DNA of 38,876 nt from Acidobacteriota bacterium (GTDB taxonomy: Bacteria; Acidobacteriota; Blastocatellia; Chloracidobacteriales; Chloracidobacteriaceae): assembly GCA_016208495.1 (NCBI GenBank), contig JACQXX010000145.1, positions 1 through 38,876 on the forward strand, in the 5' to 3' direction. Positions 23,611-31,778 of this stretch are shown piece after piece (the stretch's first letter is position 1; every line of letters begins with the position of its first letter). The notes below the pieces were generated by a model. That model searched no databases and was not told where the DNA came from. It worked only from the letters and a program-made list of their open reading frames with translations. Both the position numbers and the translations under genes were made by a program.

Positions 23611-23621
23611 TCGCATTCAGC

Positions 23622-24245
23622 TCAGTACTTAACCGAACACCCATATGACTGGGTCGCGGGGACTGAAACTGGTTTGCCGGCCATCGCTTCATCAAGCGCG
23701 GCCTGGACGAAGTTCTTTCCATTCCGGTCATCTATCGCCCCGGCGTAAATCAATTTTCCTTTCGGATCAATCACAAACATATGCGGAGTGGTTTTTGCCC
23801 CAAAAGTGCGACCGATTTTTCCATCTGAATCCAGAATCAACGCCGTTGGTGCCGCGTTGCGTTCCTTGAGCACGGCTTCGCCTTGATCAGGAGTTAAATG
23901 ACCTTGTTTCCCAGGGGCGGAAGAATCAATCGTCAACCAGACCACGCCCATTCCTGTATAGGCACGCTGTAAGTTTTGCATTGAATGATTGGCATAATGC
24001 GGCCTGACAGCCGGGCACTCGGGATTAAACCACTCCAGAACGACAAATTTGCCTTTGTAATCCGACAAACGATGCGTTTTCCCGTGGGTGTCTGACCCGG
24101 AAAAGACCGGTGCCGCGACACCGATTGAGGGTTCAGAACTGGCCACCGTGCTGTGCCCTGCTTTTTCGTGGCTGTGGGCCAGGGTGTGGCAACCAGTGAA
24201 AAACAAGGTTCCAAACAATAAAAATGAGAGTGTAAATTTGGACAT
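23622..24245 (-). CDS. Redoxin-domain lipoprotein
   Basis: A 207-residue exported thioredoxin-fold protein. The signal peptide ends in a lipobox FTGC (C19), so it is a predicted lipoprotein. The AhpC/TSA-like domain (about 40-195) has WFNPECPAVRPHY with a single cysteine instead of CxxC, then GVVWLTIDSSAPGKQGHL, RTFGAKTTPHMFVIDPKG and YAGAIDDR. A second cysteine in the C-terminal QSYGCSVKY is typical of this peroxiredoxin-like subgroup. Likely role: peroxide or thiol reduction in the periplasm. AAAGGAG precedes ATG 24245. The downstream gap contains an ACTCGCT heptamer tract overlapping the region after its stop. Confidence 0.85.
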   Translation of the reverse strand: MSKFTLSFLLFGTLFFTGCHTLAHSHEKAGHSTVASSEPSIGVAAPVFSGSDTHGKTHRLSDYKGKFVVLEWFNPECPAVRPHYANHSMQNLQRAYTGMGVVWLTIDSSAPGKQGHLTPDQGEAVLKERNAAPTALILDSDGKIGRTFGAKTTPHMFVIDPKGKLIYAGAIDDRNGKNFVQAALDEAMAGKPVSVPATQSYGCSVKY

Positions 24246-24281
24246 GGTAGGTCTCCTTTAGGGGTAATTTGTTGTCTTTGG

Positions 24282-24875
24282 TTACTGACTCAGGATGATG
24301 TCGTGACTACATTCGAGAACACCCTGCTGGTTGCGAACTGGTCGTTTCACCTGAAAATTTGCCTTTTCATCACGCATTTCCTTGTAAAAGGCTTCGGTCA
24401 GGTTTGGGTCTCCGTCAAAAAAGATTTCCGAGAATCGTTTTGGTTCGCCCTCGCGATACACCGCAAAGTGAATATGGGCGGGATTGCCGCCGTCAGGATA
24501 AGGGGCGGGTTTGATCGTGTGGAACTCATATTGCCCCTGAGCATTGGTTTGAAGCCGTGCCCGCAAGCGGGGCGGGGCCTGGCCAGTGCCTTTTGGGTTG
24601 TATAATCCCTGGGCATCAGTGTGGTGAACATCAACCAAAATACCGGGCACCGGGGTTTTGCCATCTGGCCGCAAGACCCTGCCTGAAACCCGAAGCCGTT
24701 CCCCTGGCTCATCCTTGCCGGCAATCACGGTTGTCCAGGTGAGTTTTTCCGATTGAGGTTTGGTTTGATCATCAGCGTGACTGGCGCAACTGATCACACA
24801 CACCAATCCAACAAAGACCAGAAAGCGAAGCGTTAGAAACCGTTCACTTAATTTGAGAAAAGAAGGGATTTTCAT
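24282..24875 (-). CDS. Exported intradiol-dioxygenase-like protein 1
   Basis: A 197-residue protein with a signal peptide and possible lipobox (VISC). The domain at about 45-190 follows the intradiol ring-cleavage dioxygenase fold: RVSGRVLRPDGKTPVPG, VDVHHTDAQGLYNP, GQYEFHTIKPAPYPDGG and AHIHFAV. The two tyrosines (in GLYN and PYP) and two histidines of HIH match the four Fe(III) ligands. It is shorter than catabolic catechol or protocatechuate dioxygenases and exported, so its substrate may be an extracellular phenolic; some family members act on unknown targets. It lies next to a redoxin lipoprotein and a second paralog in one direction. Confidence 0.8.
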   Translation of the reverse strand: MKIPSFLKLSERFLTLRFLVFVGLVCVISCASHADDQTKPQSEKLTWTTVIAGKDEPGERLRVSGRVLRPDGKTPVPGILVDVHHTDAQGLYNPKGTGQAPPRLRARLQTNAQGQYEFHTIKPAPYPDGGNPAHIHFAVYREGEPKRFSEIFFDGDPNLTEAFYKEMRDEKANFQVKRPVRNQQGVLECSHDIILSQ

Positions 24876-24935
24876 TTGGTAACCTCGATCATTCTAATAC
24901 CAGTTTGTAGTCAGTAGTCAGTAGTCAGTAGTTCG

Positions 24936-24978
24936 CTAAACTCATTTGATTGAAGGACTTGACTGTTTCCTAATATGC
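24936..24978 (+). repeat. Partial copy of the 65 bp repeat (B)
   Basis: CTAAACTCATTTGATTGAA..ACTTGACTGTTTCCTAATA matches the first about 40 bases of the 65 bp repeat; the TTGCAAAGTGGTAT tail is absent. It is preceded by GTAGTCA heptamers (24907-24932) exactly as copy A is. No gene starts after it in this orientation. Confidence 0.65.
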
Positions 24979-25113
24979 AGGCTGCTCCTTCGGAGCGCAA
25001 ACCCATCACCCGCTTCGCAGGTTTGATTCTGAATTTCCAAACAATCTCTAACTCTGATGGACTGACTCCTTGCTATCTCGCTATCTCGCTATTTCGCTTC
25101 TTCGCTCCCCCAG

Positions 25114-25818
25114 CTATTTCGGCTCCAGAATGATGTCAAAGGTACCACTTTCAAGCGTGGCGCCTCGAATTGACTGTTTTTGAAGGTCAATCATCAACGA
25201 TTCACGCCAGGCAAAGTCACCTGATTGGTGTTTATCTCCTTTGAAAAACAGTTGGGTCACAAGTTCTTTGTAATTCGGATGTTTGATCCAGTAATGAATG
25301 TGACTGGGCCGCCAGCGATTTGGGCCGATTTGATAGGCGCCGGGATGGATGGTTTCGAATTCATAATATCCCGATTCATCCGTCATCAGGCGGGCCCGAT
25401 TGCGGGTCATTCCCTCTTTCGGAGGTCGTCGTTCATCATTGTTTTCAAAGTCATACACCCCGCCGGCATCAGCCTGCCAGACATCGAGCAGGGCCATCGG
25501 CACCGGCTTTCGGGTTTTAAAATCCCAAACCCGGCCTTTGACCACCAGCACCGTGCCTTCAGCCAGCGGAAGCGAAAGCTTGGCTCGATACGGAGCGCCG
25601 GAAATATAAAACGGCCACTGGTCTACAAAATCGGTCACAGCCCAGGCGCCTCCAAGTTTGGTTTTCTCCGAAACTTCCAGATGCTCTTTGTAATGGTCCA
25701 AATCATCCGTTTTTTCGGTCGGAGCCAGGCCAGGCGGCATCAACAGATCCGGAATTCCAACCGCAGCGGCTCCCAATAAACCGAATTGAAAAAAATGCCG
25801 ACGTGAGAATGTGTTCAT
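25114..25818 (-). CDS. Exported intradiol-dioxygenase-like protein 2 (Tat signal)
   Basis: A 234-residue protein with a twin-arginine-type signal (SRRHFFQFGLLGAAAVG). The domain has VVKGRVWDFKTRKPVPMALLDVWQADAGGVYDF, GYYEFETIHPGAYQIG and RPSHIHYWIKHP: two tyrosines and two histidines as Fe(III) ligands. The Tat signal suits export of a folded metalloenzyme. The start is ATG 25818, preceded by a strong AAGGAGG; the in-frame ATG 25833 lies upstream of that site. It shares the neighbourhood with intradiol paralog 1 and may act on the same pathway in the periplasm. Confidence 0.87.
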   Translation of the reverse strand: MNTFSRRHFFQFGLLGAAAVGIPDLLMPPGLAPTEKTDDLDHYKEHLEVSEKTKLGGAWAVTDFVDQWPFYISGAPYRAKLSLPLAEGTVLVVKGRVWDFKTRKPVPMALLDVWQADAGGVYDFENNDERRPPKEGMTRNRARLMTDESGYYEFETIHPGAYQIGPNRWRPSHIHYWIKHPNYKELVTQLFFKGDKHQSGDFAWRESLMIDLQKQSIRGATLESGTFDIILEPK

Positions 25819-26096
25819 GGTGGCCTCCTTCATTTTTTCTGAGCGAAATAACGATGAATTAAGCCTGGTCTTTCAAGGCCAGGAAACGAGACAAAATCGT
25901 GATTTCACGGCGGTTTCAATCTGGGATCTCGTCCTTCCCGGCGACCCTGGCATGGTTTTCAAGTCAACCACCGCTACGTGGCGAAGAAATGTCAACACAA
26001 CCTGGAACCTCGTCATTCGAAAAAGGTGAAGATTGCCTGTAACCCTCGATGGATTGACTACTCGCTACTCGCTACTCACTACTCGCTCTTTGTTCG

Positions 26097-28271
26097 CTAT
26101 GGTTTATAAATCCAGGCACTGGTGGTTCCATCAAGTTGTTTGCTATAGCCACCAGCGATCAAGACTTCACCGGAAGGCAGCAAAGTGGCGGTGGCGTAAT
26201 AGGTTGAGACACCTAAATCTCCTTTAACTTCAGAGAAATACCCGGTATTTGGGTCATAGAGTTCAATTCGGCGGCTGGCACCCGCGACTAAAACTTTTCC
26301 GTTTTTGAGGACCACGACCGCGTCCCGGATTTTGTAGCGGGCCGTGTTCATATTGCCCGTTGGAGAAAACTGGCCAGTTTTTGGGTCAAAGAGTTCGGCG
26401 CTGGTGTACTGACCGTTCCACATCATCGCGTTTGAGCCACCCAAAATCAGAACTTTGCCATTGGGCAATAATTGAGCTGAATGCTTAAACCTGGGAACTG
26501 ACAGTATTCCAACGGGTGAAAAGGTTTGGGATTGCGGGTCAAAGAGTTCAGCGGCGGCAATCGGGTCTTCGCGACGGAGGGTGCCGGTGCCGCCGCCAAC
26601 AATCAGCACTTTGCCATTGGGAAGCAATGTCGCGGTGTGATCAGTGCGCGGTGAACTCATCGAATCCGCCACCAGGCTGAAAGTTCCTGAAATCGGATCG
26701 TAGATTTCAGCACTCGCCAGCTTGTCGGTGGCGGTTTGCCCACCGGTAATCAAGACAGTTCCATTCGGAAGCAGCGTCGCTCGATGGGCCAGCCGGGGGA
26801 AATTCATTGTTCCGGTTGATTCAAACTGTCCAGTGAGTGGGTTAAACAGTTCGGCGGTGGATAAAGCGCCGGAAAAGAAGGTTATGTCTGAGCCACCAGC
26901 CAGGAGAACTTTTCCATTTGGAAGTAACGTGGAGGTGTGATTGACTCGTCGTGAGAGCATGCGACCAACGGTTTTGAAGGTTTTGGTTTGTGGGTCAAAC
27001 AACTCAGCACTCTCCTGGACCGTTCCCATGCGCTCCATTCCGCCAGCAATCAGCACCTGCCCGGTTTTCAGCAACGTCGCCGAGTGGGCATATCGTGGAG
27101 CATGCAGATTTTCAACCTGACTGACCTGACCGCTGGCCGAACCGTCAACCACCAACCCAAGGGCCGCAAAGTCAATTTGCTCGCGCCACTGATCCAGCAT
27201 TTTTTGATCCAGTCGGAGCACGCCTTCCCTGGTAATTGCTGCCGGATGTGGAATCAATTCCGCGAGTCGTGAATAGACACGTTCACGTTCGGCACCAGTC
27301 ACCTGAGTCAGTAAATGCCAGAGCGTGATGCCATCCTGACGTCGGGCTTCGACTAAGATCGTGTTGAGAGCGACTGTCCCGCCTGATTCAAAATCAAACC
27401 GATTGAGCGAAATCCGAAATGCCTGACTGGCATCGGCCAGAAACGGTGTACCAGGCCCTTTGCCGCGTTTAGTGACACAGGTGGCCCCGGCTGGAACGAG
27501 CGACTCGCGTCCATTGAGCATCAAGGCTACCCATCCGGACGTGACCTGCAAGGTGCTGTCGCCGTCTTTGTTGACTTCGAGGGTGTAGGCACATCCCAAA
27601 TCAATCGCCACCGCCGACGGGGTATCCACGAAAAACACCCGTGGTGGAGCATAAATCCGGGCGTGCATCCGGCCTTCATCAAGGGCAAGGCGATGTTCGG
27701 CCTGACCTGCCTGCACCAGCTTGATGCGGGTGTTTGGGTCAATTTCGACGGAACCAATTTCTCCAACAGTGATTTTGGCGCGGGATCTGGCATCAGTTTC
27801 AAGCCATTGTCCAAGGCCAAGCTGAGCGGTTTGGGCAATTTGATGGGCGTCAATCACCGGGCTGCCTTCGAGGTTCACGACCTCCCAAAAAACCGTTGGC
27901 GAAGACTTTGGATGATGCAAAAAGTGCCCCACGCTCCACCAGGCCACGACCAGACAGGTCATTGCCGCTCCAACGGTTGCGATTTTCCACCACCCAAACC
28001 GAATTGGATTTGAATTGGAACGAGTTACAGGCCGCCAGGCTGGGACCAGGTCGTTTGCCGGAAGGGGAATCCCGATTTGGGAAACCATCCGGGAGGCAAA
28101 ATGCAGCGATTCCAGCTCTTCCCGGCAGAGTTCGCAGTGTTTCAAGTGTGTTTCCAGCGCGGTCCGGGCTGGAAGATCCAACTCACCATCCATCAACGGC
28201 GAAAATTGCCGCCGATACCTCTGGTGGAGCACTGAGTGGATGATGTGTTGAAAAAAGTGACGTGCATTCAT
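26097..28271 (-). CDS. Anti-sigma zinc-finger / FecR / kelch-repeat fusion protein
   Basis: A 724-residue transmembrane protein with an unusual domain order. Residues 20-60 form a cytoplasmic ZAS-type anti-sigma zinc finger (H42-x3-C46-x2-C49). A membrane helix follows at about 96-117. Residues about 130-300 resemble a FecR domain (GSVEIDPNTRIKLVQAG, VALMLNGRESLVPAGA). Residues about 395-724 hold about six kelch repeats with HTATLLPNGKVLIVGGG-type strands and AELFDP turns, a beta-propeller outside the membrane. It is encoded after an ECF sigma gene, so it probably restrains that sigma factor and senses an external ligand by the propeller. The start has no Shine-Dalgarno and lies beside heptamer repeats. 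Confidence 0.85.
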   Translation of the reverse strand: MNARHFFQHIIHSVLHQRYRRQFSPLMDGELDLPARTALETHLKHCELCREELESLHFASRMVSQIGIPLPANDLVPAWRPVTRSNSNPIRFGWWKIATVGAAMTCLVVAWWSVGHFLHHPKSSPTVFWEVVNLEGSPVIDAHQIAQTAQLGLGQWLETDARSRAKITVGEIGSVEIDPNTRIKLVQAGQAEHRLALDEGRMHARIYAPPRVFFVDTPSAVAIDLGCAYTLEVNKDGDSTLQVTSGWVALMLNGRESLVPAGATCVTKRGKGPGTPFLADASQAFRISLNRFDFESGGTVALNTILVEARRQDGITLWHLLTQVTGAERERVYSRLAELIPHPAAITREGVLRLDQKMLDQWREQIDFAALGLVVDGSASGQVSQVENLHAPRYAHSATLLKTGQVLIAGGMERMGTVQESAELFDPQTKTFKTVGRMLSRRVNHTSTLLPNGKVLLAGGSDITFFSGALSTAELFNPLTGQFESTGTMNFPRLAHRATLLPNGTVLITGGQTATDKLASAEIYDPISGTFSLVADSMSSPRTDHTATLLPNGKVLIVGGGTGTLRREDPIAAAELFDPQSQTFSPVGILSVPRFKHSAQLLPNGKVLILGGSNAMMWNGQYTSAELFDPKTGQFSPTGNMNTARYKIRDAVVVLKNGKVLVAGASRRIELYDPNTGYFSEVKGDLGVSTYYATATLLPSGEVLIAGGYSKQLDGTTSAWIYKP

Positions 28272-28285
28272 AGCGGTAAAACAGG

Positions 28286-28417
28286 GTTCAGGGTTCAGGG
28301 TTCAGGGTTCCATGAAAAGGACATAAAGGACATAAAGGACATAAATTCGAAAACCCGGAACCCGGAACCCGGAACCCGGAACCCGGAACCCGGAACCCGG
28401 AACCCGGAACCCGGAAT
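28286..28417 (+). repeat. Tandem-repeat cassette between sigma and anti-sigma genes
   Basis: GGGTTCA heptamers (28288-28309), AAGGACATA units (28318-28342), AAATTCGAAA, then about nine ACCCGGA heptamers (28350-28415). The order matches the argH and argD cassettes. It fills the gap between the sigma stop and the anti-sigma start. Confidence 0.8.
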
Positions 28418-29001
28418 CAGATTTTTCCCCGTAGCGGGGCTAATTTCTCAGCCAGTAATTTCCGGCCTCGATTGAGCCGCGAAGCGACTGTTCCTGGCGA
28501 ACATCCCATCCGTTCGGCAATTTCGTCATAGTTCAGACCTTCGATGTCTTTTAAAATGATAATCATCCGAATTTCAGGCTTGAGCGTGAGCAGGGCCCGT
28601 TGAACGTGGGCTTGAAGCTGTTTTTCAATGACTGCTTTTTCAAGATGGATGTGCGTTGAAGGTAACTCCAAGAGTTCAAGTTCAGTATCAACCTGGGTTT
28701 GCGGGTGGGCAGATTCGCGGGCATTCAGACAATGGTTGACCGCCAGGCGGTAGAGCCATGTCGAAAAGCGCGATTGTCCAGCAAACTGGTTGAGCTTTTG
28801 AAACACACGAAAAAAAATCTCCTGCGTCAGGTCTTCAGCCACCGTGGCGCCAGTCATCCCCGCTGCCAATCGGAAGACGCGCTGGTAATAGCGTTCATAG
28901 AGCAAAGAAAAGACTTCGCCCTTACCGGCCAGAACGTTGGTGACCAGTTCTTCGTCAGTTCGCGATTCAGTTTGCGGTTTTGATTGGCTTAAAATGTTCA
29001 C
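28417..29001 (-). CDS. ECF RNA polymerase sigma factor
   Basis: A 194-residue RpoE-like group-4 sigma factor. Region 2 (about 32-100) has LLYERYYQRVFRLAAGM, AEDLTQEIFFRVFQKL and FSTWLYRLAVNHC for core binding and -10 recognition. Region 4 (about 125-190) has LLTLKPEIRMIIILKDIEGLNYDEIAERMG with the helix-turn-helix CSPGTVASRLNRGRKLL for -35 recognition. There is no sigma domain 3, as expected. It precedes the zinc-finger anti-sigma fusion in the same direction, separated by 145 bases of tandem repeats, so the pair is a probable surface-signalling unit. Confidence 0.92.
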   Translation of the reverse strand: MNILSQSKPQTESRTDEELVTNVLAGKGEVFSLLYERYYQRVFRLAAGMTGATVAEDLTQEIFFRVFQKLNQFAGQSRFSTWLYRLAVNHCLNARESAHPQTQVDTELELLELPSTHIHLEKAVIEKQLQAHVQRALLTLKPEIRMIIILKDIEGLNYDEIAERMGCSPGTVASRLNRGRKLLAEKLAPLRGKI

Positions 29002-29094
29002 TCGACCATTTTGACAGGCGCGAGTTCAATCGTCTTCCAAAATCTTTTCATGAAAAAGGGACGACAGGGAAAGAAACAGCGGAAAGAATCAAAC

Positions 29095-29205
29095 TTCGAA
29101 AACCCGGAACCCGAAACCCGAAACCCGAACAAAATGACAAGGTGACAAGGTGACAGGGTGATTTTTTTTATCCCTCATCCCTTAAAGAACTCGGAACCCG
29201 GCCAT
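29095..29205 (+). repeat. Tandem-repeat cassette in the sigma upstream region
   Basis: ACCCGAA heptamers (29101-29130), AAGGTGAC units (29137-29158), GATTTTTTTTATCCCTCATCCCTTAAAGAA and CGGAACCCGG; same module order as 18088-18205. It reaches the stop of the gene at 29206. Confidence 0.7.
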
Positions 29206-29655
29206 TCATCCCTGAATCTGCAAAAACAGTTTCAGATTGTCTTCGATGGCAATCTGGCTGATCACTTGAAGTCCAATTACCAGGACTTCAACCAGTTCGA
29301 GTTCGAGTGTTCGATGAAACGGCGATTCCAGTTCCCACCAGATAACAGCCAGTTCCAGTCGGTGTCCGAGGGAAAGCCCCGCCAGCCGGGCCTGCAAACA
29401 GGCCGGAAGCCGATACACTTCCGCCCCTTCAAACACATCCACCACCACCTGGTCTGATTCAATCAGGGTGAGTGCGTCCAACGGGGTTCGCTGGTCACCA
29501 GAATCCATATCCAGGATCAAAATCAGGCGCGAGAGTGAATCAAGATCAAGGGGATTGAGTTCCAGGCTTTCAGTTTCGGGAAATGCCTCTTGAACATATC
29601 GAAGTGGGTCGCGGATTGGGTCAGGGGCTGCAAAAACAGTAAAGATGGATGCCAT
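29206..29655 (-). CDS. Hypothetical acidic protein
   Basis: A 149-residue protein, acidic and leucine-rich, without signal peptide or membrane helix. Visible features are LDSLSRLILILDMDSGD, ESDQVVVDVFEGAEVYRL and a helical C-terminal half (LELELVEVLVIGLQVISQIAIEDNL). No family is recognised. GGAG precedes ATG 29655. It lies 88 bases downstream of the DUF4406-like gene in the same direction. It could equally be an uncharacterised cytoplasmic regulator or a structural protein. Confidence 0.55.
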   Translation of the reverse strand: MASIFTVFAAPDPIRDPLRYVQEAFPETESLELNPLDLDSLSRLILILDMDSGDQRTPLDALTLIESDQVVVDVFEGAEVYRLPACLQARLAGLSLGHRLELAVIWWELESPFHRTLELELVEVLVIGLQVISQIAIEDNLKLFLQIQG

Positions 29656-29743
29656 CTGTTTTCTCCAGGAAAATTTGCTCTACCAATAAAAGCGAAAAAA
29701 AACCTGAAGACGGTGCACAAAAATGATGGCGGATGGTCCAAAA

Positions 29744-30085
29744 TTACGATTTTTGTCCGGCGGGGGGAAGTTCTTTCAAGGTCCGGTACACCGGACGACC
29801 TAACCCGGCAAGCAGGTCACGTTCGCGGTTGGCACCCGGAGATTCGGCAATCAGCAACATGGCGTCACAGTTTGCAATAACGGCCAGTGAGATGGCCATA
29901 ATGGCTTCATATTCATCGGTTTCCGGGTCGAGTTGTTCGACTACTGGTAAGGCGAGGTTCACGCCAATTACCGGAATATGGCCCCGGCGATAGACTTGAG
30001 CGGCGGCTCGGTTTAAAGCATCAAGGTTGGCCTGACGTTGTTTCGGAGTAGGAGCGGAATAAGGACCAGCAACAGCAATAAGCAT
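29744..30085 (-). CDS. DUF4406-like (deoxyribosyltransferase-fold) protein
   Basis: A 113-residue protein with MLIAVAGPYSAP at the N-terminus, RQANLDALNRAAAQVYRRGHIPVIGVNLALP and CDAMLLIAESPGANRERDLL. The pattern matches the DUF4406 / nucleoside 2-deoxyribosyltransferase-like Rossmann fold, which handles nucleotide sugars or nucleosides. The family is small and often phage-associated, but no phage genes are nearby. The catalytic glutamate cannot be placed by eye with certainty. Start ATG 30085. Confidence 0.7.
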   Translation of the reverse strand: MLIAVAGPYSAPTPKQRQANLDALNRAAAQVYRRGHIPVIGVNLALPVVEQLDPETDEYEAIMAISLAVIANCDAMLLIAESPGANRERDLLAGLGRPVYRTLKELPPAGQKS

Positions 30086-30189
30086 AAAGTAAGGTTTGGA
30101 GAATTGATTCTGATTTGTGAATTCGAAAACACGTGATCTCCAAGATAGCGACTAGCGCGTAGAAAAAACAGACTTTTTTCAAATTTTTT

Positions 30190-30327
30190 TTCTGCATCAG
30201 CGAAGTAGCGAAGTAGTTTAGTAGTTTAGTAGTTTAGTGTTGATTCTCACAATGATTCTATCAACTGTAAACTCTGTGTTTCCAGCACTTCACTACTTCA
30301 CTATTTCACTACTTCACCACTTCACTC
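30190..30327. repeat. Inverted short-tandem-repeat tracts
   Basis: AGCGAAGTAGCGAAGTAGTTTAGTAG-type units (about 30198-30238) face CACTTCACTACTTCACTATTTCACTAC-type units (about 30286-30325) of complementary sequence across a 47-base spacer, so they can form a long imperfect hairpin in the gap between the beta-lactamase-like and DUF4406-like genes. Confidence 0.6.
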
Positions 30328-30333
30328 AGAAAG

Positions 30334-31734
30334 CTACTCATTCTCCAACCGCATATCAGCAATCAATCCAGCTTTGGTGCGGACAATCTGGATGAGCTGG
30401 GTCTGGCTGGCAAAGACGATGCGATGACGGGTGATTCGAAAATCTCCGGTTTGGCGCGATTCGACCAGTGAAAGACCAGTTATCGGGCCAAGGCTTTTGA
30501 ACCTCTTGATGGCGTTTGGGTTTTTAAAGCGGGGTTCAAATACTTTCCAGCAACCTGGAGTAAAAATCGAGCTGTCCACAGTGTCTTCAGCCCAGGATTC
30601 AAGCAACTTTTTGACCGTGGCTGAAAAGGCCGGGTCAGTATCCTTGATGGGTTTGTACTTGAGATTTGGAAGGACGGTGGTGGCCACGAGGCTGGCAATT
30701 TTCATCGGATTGGCTGAATCCTGATTGCAGAGCACAATCACGGCCAGTTTTTCGCCTGGAAAGCGCATAAACTCGGTGCGGAAGCCTCCGAGTGACCCTC
30801 CGTGTCGGACGCGGGCCACGACATTGACGGTGTCGGTTTCCCAGCCAAACCCATATGGATACGGGAAGCCATCATTGAGCACCGCCGGTTGGTGCATCAT
30901 TTCCTGAAGTTTTTTGGATAGGACTTTGCCTTGCTGGAGACTGAGTTCCCAGTTCGTCAAATCAACTATGGTTGAAGCAAACGCCCCGCTGGGTCGGAGT
31001 GTGACAAACTCCATCGCTTTTTTTGAAGTGTTTTCATCCCAACTGTAACTGACCAGGGTACCGTATTTTTCCGGAACGGCATTGGTCGCAAAGGTATCGG
31101 CCATTCCGGCTTTGGCAAAAATGCGTTCCTGGCAAAACTCCGGCCAGGGTTTGCCGCTGACCTGACGGATGATGTCCGCCAGAGCAAAGTAGCCGACGTT
31201 GCAATATTCCCACCGTTCGCCGGGCTGGAACTTCATCGGCACAGGGTAAGTCGCTTTGACAATTTCCAAATCAGATTTTGCAAAGATGGGATGAAACGCG
31301 GGTGATTCCCGGACCAGCCCCGAAGTATGATTCAGCAAATGCTTGAGGGTAATTGGCTTCCAGGTTTCCGGAGCATCCGGAAAGTATCTGGTCATCGAGT
31401 CATTCAGGTTGAGTTTGCCATCTGCCGCGAGCAGGACAATCGCTGAAGCAATAAATTGTTTGCTCACACTCGCGATTTTGAACATGGTTTGGGGCGTGAC
31501 GGCGGTTTTTTTCTCAAGGTCGGAAATGCCGTATCCCTGCATTTTCACGATTTTTCCCTTGTGAACCACGGCAATCGAAAGCCCTGGAATATGATCGGCT
31601 TCCATCTGTTGTTTGACCAGATCGTCAATTTCATCGGCCCGAAGCGGCAAGGTCAACAGGCACAACGTCAAAATCAGCACGGACCACCGTGCAAAATTCA
31701 AATTCAGCGGGGAACGGGAGGAGTTTGGTTTCAT
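30334..31734 (-). CDS. Serine beta-lactamase-like hydrolase (class C / PBP4*-type)
   Basis: A 466-residue exported serine hydrolase of the beta-lactamase/transpeptidase-like family. The signal peptide is at about 14-33. The nucleophile motif S-x-x-K is SVSK at 89-92, the Y-x-N motif is YCN at 177-179, and a HGG motif near GGSLGGFRTEF replaces KTG. A C-terminal domain of about 110 residues follows the catalytic domain. Such proteins act as esterases, D-aminopeptidases or carboxypeptidases; true beta-lactamase activity is not implied. I chose ATG 31734; the frame extends upstream to 31782 and overlaps the 3' end of the preceding gene by four bases. Confidence 0.88.
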   Translation of the reverse strand: MKPNSSRSPLNLNFARWSVLILTLCLLTLPLRADEIDDLVKQQMEADHIPGLSIAVVHKGKIVKMQGYGISDLEKKTAVTPQTMFKIASVSKQFIASAIVLLAADGKLNLNDSMTRYFPDAPETWKPITLKHLLNHTSGLVRESPAFHPIFAKSDLEIVKATYPVPMKFQPGERWEYCNVGYFALADIIRQVSGKPWPEFCQERIFAKAGMADTFATNAVPEKYGTLVSYSWDENTSKKAMEFVTLRPSGAFASTIVDLTNWELSLQQGKVLSKKLQEMMHQPAVLNDGFPYPYGFGWETDTVNVVARVRHGGSLGGFRTEFMRFPGEKLAVIVLCNQDSANPMKIASLVATTVLPNLKYKPIKDTDPAFSATVKKLLESWAEDTVDSSIFTPGCWKVFEPRFKNPNAIKRFKSLGPITGLSLVESRQTGDFRITRHRIVFASQTQLIQIVRTKAGLIADMRLENE

Positions 31735-31778
31735 AATGAGGTACCCAGAACAAAAATGAAGTCGAAGGAAACCGAAGC

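Noticed and set aside
28350-28415. ACCCGGA tandem tract as a CRISPR array
   Set aside because: Units are 7 bases without spacers; no cas genes nearby.
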